Assembly: GCA_013812465.1 (NCBI GenBank)
Contig: JACCTK010000136.1
Location: 1 to 6,186, forward strand
DNA: 6,186 bases
Reading direction: 5' to 3'
DNA from: Actinomycetota bacterium
GTDB lineage: Bacteria; Actinomycetota; Thermoleophilia; Gaiellales; Gaiellaceae
The translations under genes were made by a program, and so were the position numbers. This document shows, one piece after another, positions 5,529 through 6,186 of the stretch (position 1 is its first letter; each line of letters starts with the position of its first letter). The notes under the pieces were generated by a model, which made no database searches, was not told where the DNA came from, and worked only from the letters and a program-made list of their open reading frames with translations.

Positions 5529-5599
5529 CGCCGCCCAGTGTAGAGCGAGCGTCGAGAGATCCTGTTCGCACACCTGAATGGCTCGTACACTCGGGAGAC
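5529..5599. promoter_or_regulatory. Divergent promoter region between ffh and the cyclase gene
   Basis: Only 71 nt separate the two outward-facing GTG starts. On each strand a TACACT hexamer (minus strand 5542-5537; plus strand 5586-5591) lies exactly 8 nt before the GTG, where a -10 element for a leaderless transcript would be. The two elements sit in an imperfect inverted repeat (AGTGTAGAGCGAGC at 5537-5550 against GGCTCGTACACT at 5580-5591). The -35 regions would overlap around 5560-5570 and match consensus poorly (for example TTCGCA at 5565-5570). The hexamers and spacing are seen; promoter activity is inferred. Confidence 0.55.
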
Positions 5600-6186
5600 G
5601 TGTCCGGAGGTGACGATTCGCGCAAGGCGTTGCCGAGTGGAACAGTGACGCTGCTCTTCGCCGACATCGAGGGATCAACCCGCCTCCTGCATACCCTCGG
5701 AGACCGCTTCGCCCAGTTGCGGAGACGCATGCGCGAGCTTGTTCGCGCGGCAGCGACTGCTCATGGCGGACACGAGGTCGATTGGGCGGGAGACGGCGCC
5801 TTTCTCGCCTTCTCCCGCGCGCGCGACGCGGTGGCAGCCGCAGCCGAGATTCAGCAGGCGCTCGCCGCCGAGCCGTGGCCGGCCGAGGCGGCGCTACGAG
5901 TCAGGACCGGCATCCACACCGGCGAGCCCGAGCTCGGCGAGGAGGGGTATGTCGGAATGGACGTCGTCCTCGCGGCGCGCATCTGCGCGGCCGGTCACGG
6001 GGATCAGATCATCGTCTCCCGAGCTACACGCGACCTGGCCGGCGCCGAGCCCGAATCCGCCCTGTCGTTCCGGTCGCTGGGTCGGCATCGACTCAAGGAC
6101 GTTCCCGATCCCGAGCAGCTCTTCCAGCTCGTCGGCCCCGACCTCCCGGATGCGTTTCCCCCGCTCCGCACGTTGGGCGGCGCGAC
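5600..6186 (+). CDS. Class III adenylate/guanylate cyclase-domain protein (N-terminal part)
   Basis: Partial gene: 195 codons and two bases are visible, and the frame is open at the right edge. After a short lead (MSGGDDSRKALPSG), a cyclase homology domain spans about 15-178: TVTLLFADIEGSTRLLHTLG, then HEVDWAGDGAFLAF, LRVRTGIHTGEP, GYVGMDVVLAARICAAGHGD, and LGRHRLKDVPDPEQLFQLVG. Metal-binding aspartates D22 and D65 are present, as is R127 of AARI. The purine-selecting lysine position reads D61, and the transition-state asparagine position (canonical VNxAAR) reads V123, so cyclase activity is doubtful. The end, FPPLRTLGG, matches the linker that in actinobacterial proteins of this type usually leads to an AAA/NB-ARC-type ATPase regulator; that extension is inference. 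The GTG at 5600 has TACACT 8 nt upstream. Soluble; no membrane segment in the visible part. Confidence 0.88.
   Translation, partial: MSGGDDSRKALPSGTVTLLFADIEGSTRLLHTLGDRFAQLRRRMRELVRAAATAHGGHEVDWAGDGAFLAFSRARDAVAAAAEIQQALAAEPWPAEAALRVRTGIHTGEPELGEEGYVGMDVVLAARICAAGHGDQIIVSRATRDLAGAEPESALSFRSLGRHRLKDVPDPEQLFQLVGPDLPDAFPPLRTLGGA

Noticed and set aside
5529..5678. Upstream in-frame extension of ffh to 5678.
   Set aside because: The extra 50 residues resemble no Ffh N-terminus and overlap the divergent cyclase gene; GTG 5528 with an upstream TACACT fits better.

Overview
This is a GC-rich bacterial chromosome segment. It carries a dense translation and secretion gene block on the minus strand, with one gene pointing the other way at the right edge. 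In minus-strand transcription order (right to left) the block is ffh, rpsP, a small KH-domain gene (khpA type), rimM, trmD, lepB, rplS, rnhB and a yraN-family gene cut by the left edge. This is the conserved ffh-rpsP-rimM-trmD-rplS-rnhB neighbourhood of actinobacteria and relatives. High GC, frequent GTG/TTG starts, the style of the signal peptidase and the actinobacterial-type cyclase domain suggest a deep-branching actinobacterium, possibly Thermoleophilia-like. That placement is inference.

Layout. 1-179: start of a YraN-like protein, sharing a GTGA overlap with rnhB (176-811). 812-991: short gap with little content. 992-1342: rplS, with an unusual leader and a small REP-like palindrome upstream (1343-1521). 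1522-2307 lepB, 2304-2954 trmD, 2967-3449 rimM and 3439-3669 khpA are tightly packed, with short overlaps or a 12-nt gap. 3670-3912 is the largest gap (243 nt). It holds a second REP-like palindrome (3681-3708) and a 175-nt near-palindrome (3742-3916) whose outer end coincides with the rpsP stop codon. 3913-4155 rpsP; 4203-5528 ffh; 5529-5599 a 71-nt divergent promoter region; 5600 to the right edge, the N-terminal class III cyclase-like domain of a larger plus-strand protein.

The minus-strand genes serve protein synthesis and export: Ffh (SRP targeting), S16 and L19 (ribosome structure), RimM (30S maturation), TrmD (m1G37 of tRNA), KhpA (RNA chaperone), LepB (signal peptide removal). RNase HII removes ribonucleotides and R-loops from DNA. 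The plus-strand protein is a signalling or regulatory protein with no evident tie to the block.

The most interesting non-coding features are: (1) the 175-nt hairpin element, which looks like a MITE inserted in a CTAG target with TA duplication exactly at the rpsP stop codon; (2) two copies of a GGGCGAGG/CCTCGCCC palindrome; (3) a repeated start architecture, TANNNT followed by exactly 8 nt and GTG, at ffh, the cyclase gene and khpA, which suggests leaderless transcripts.
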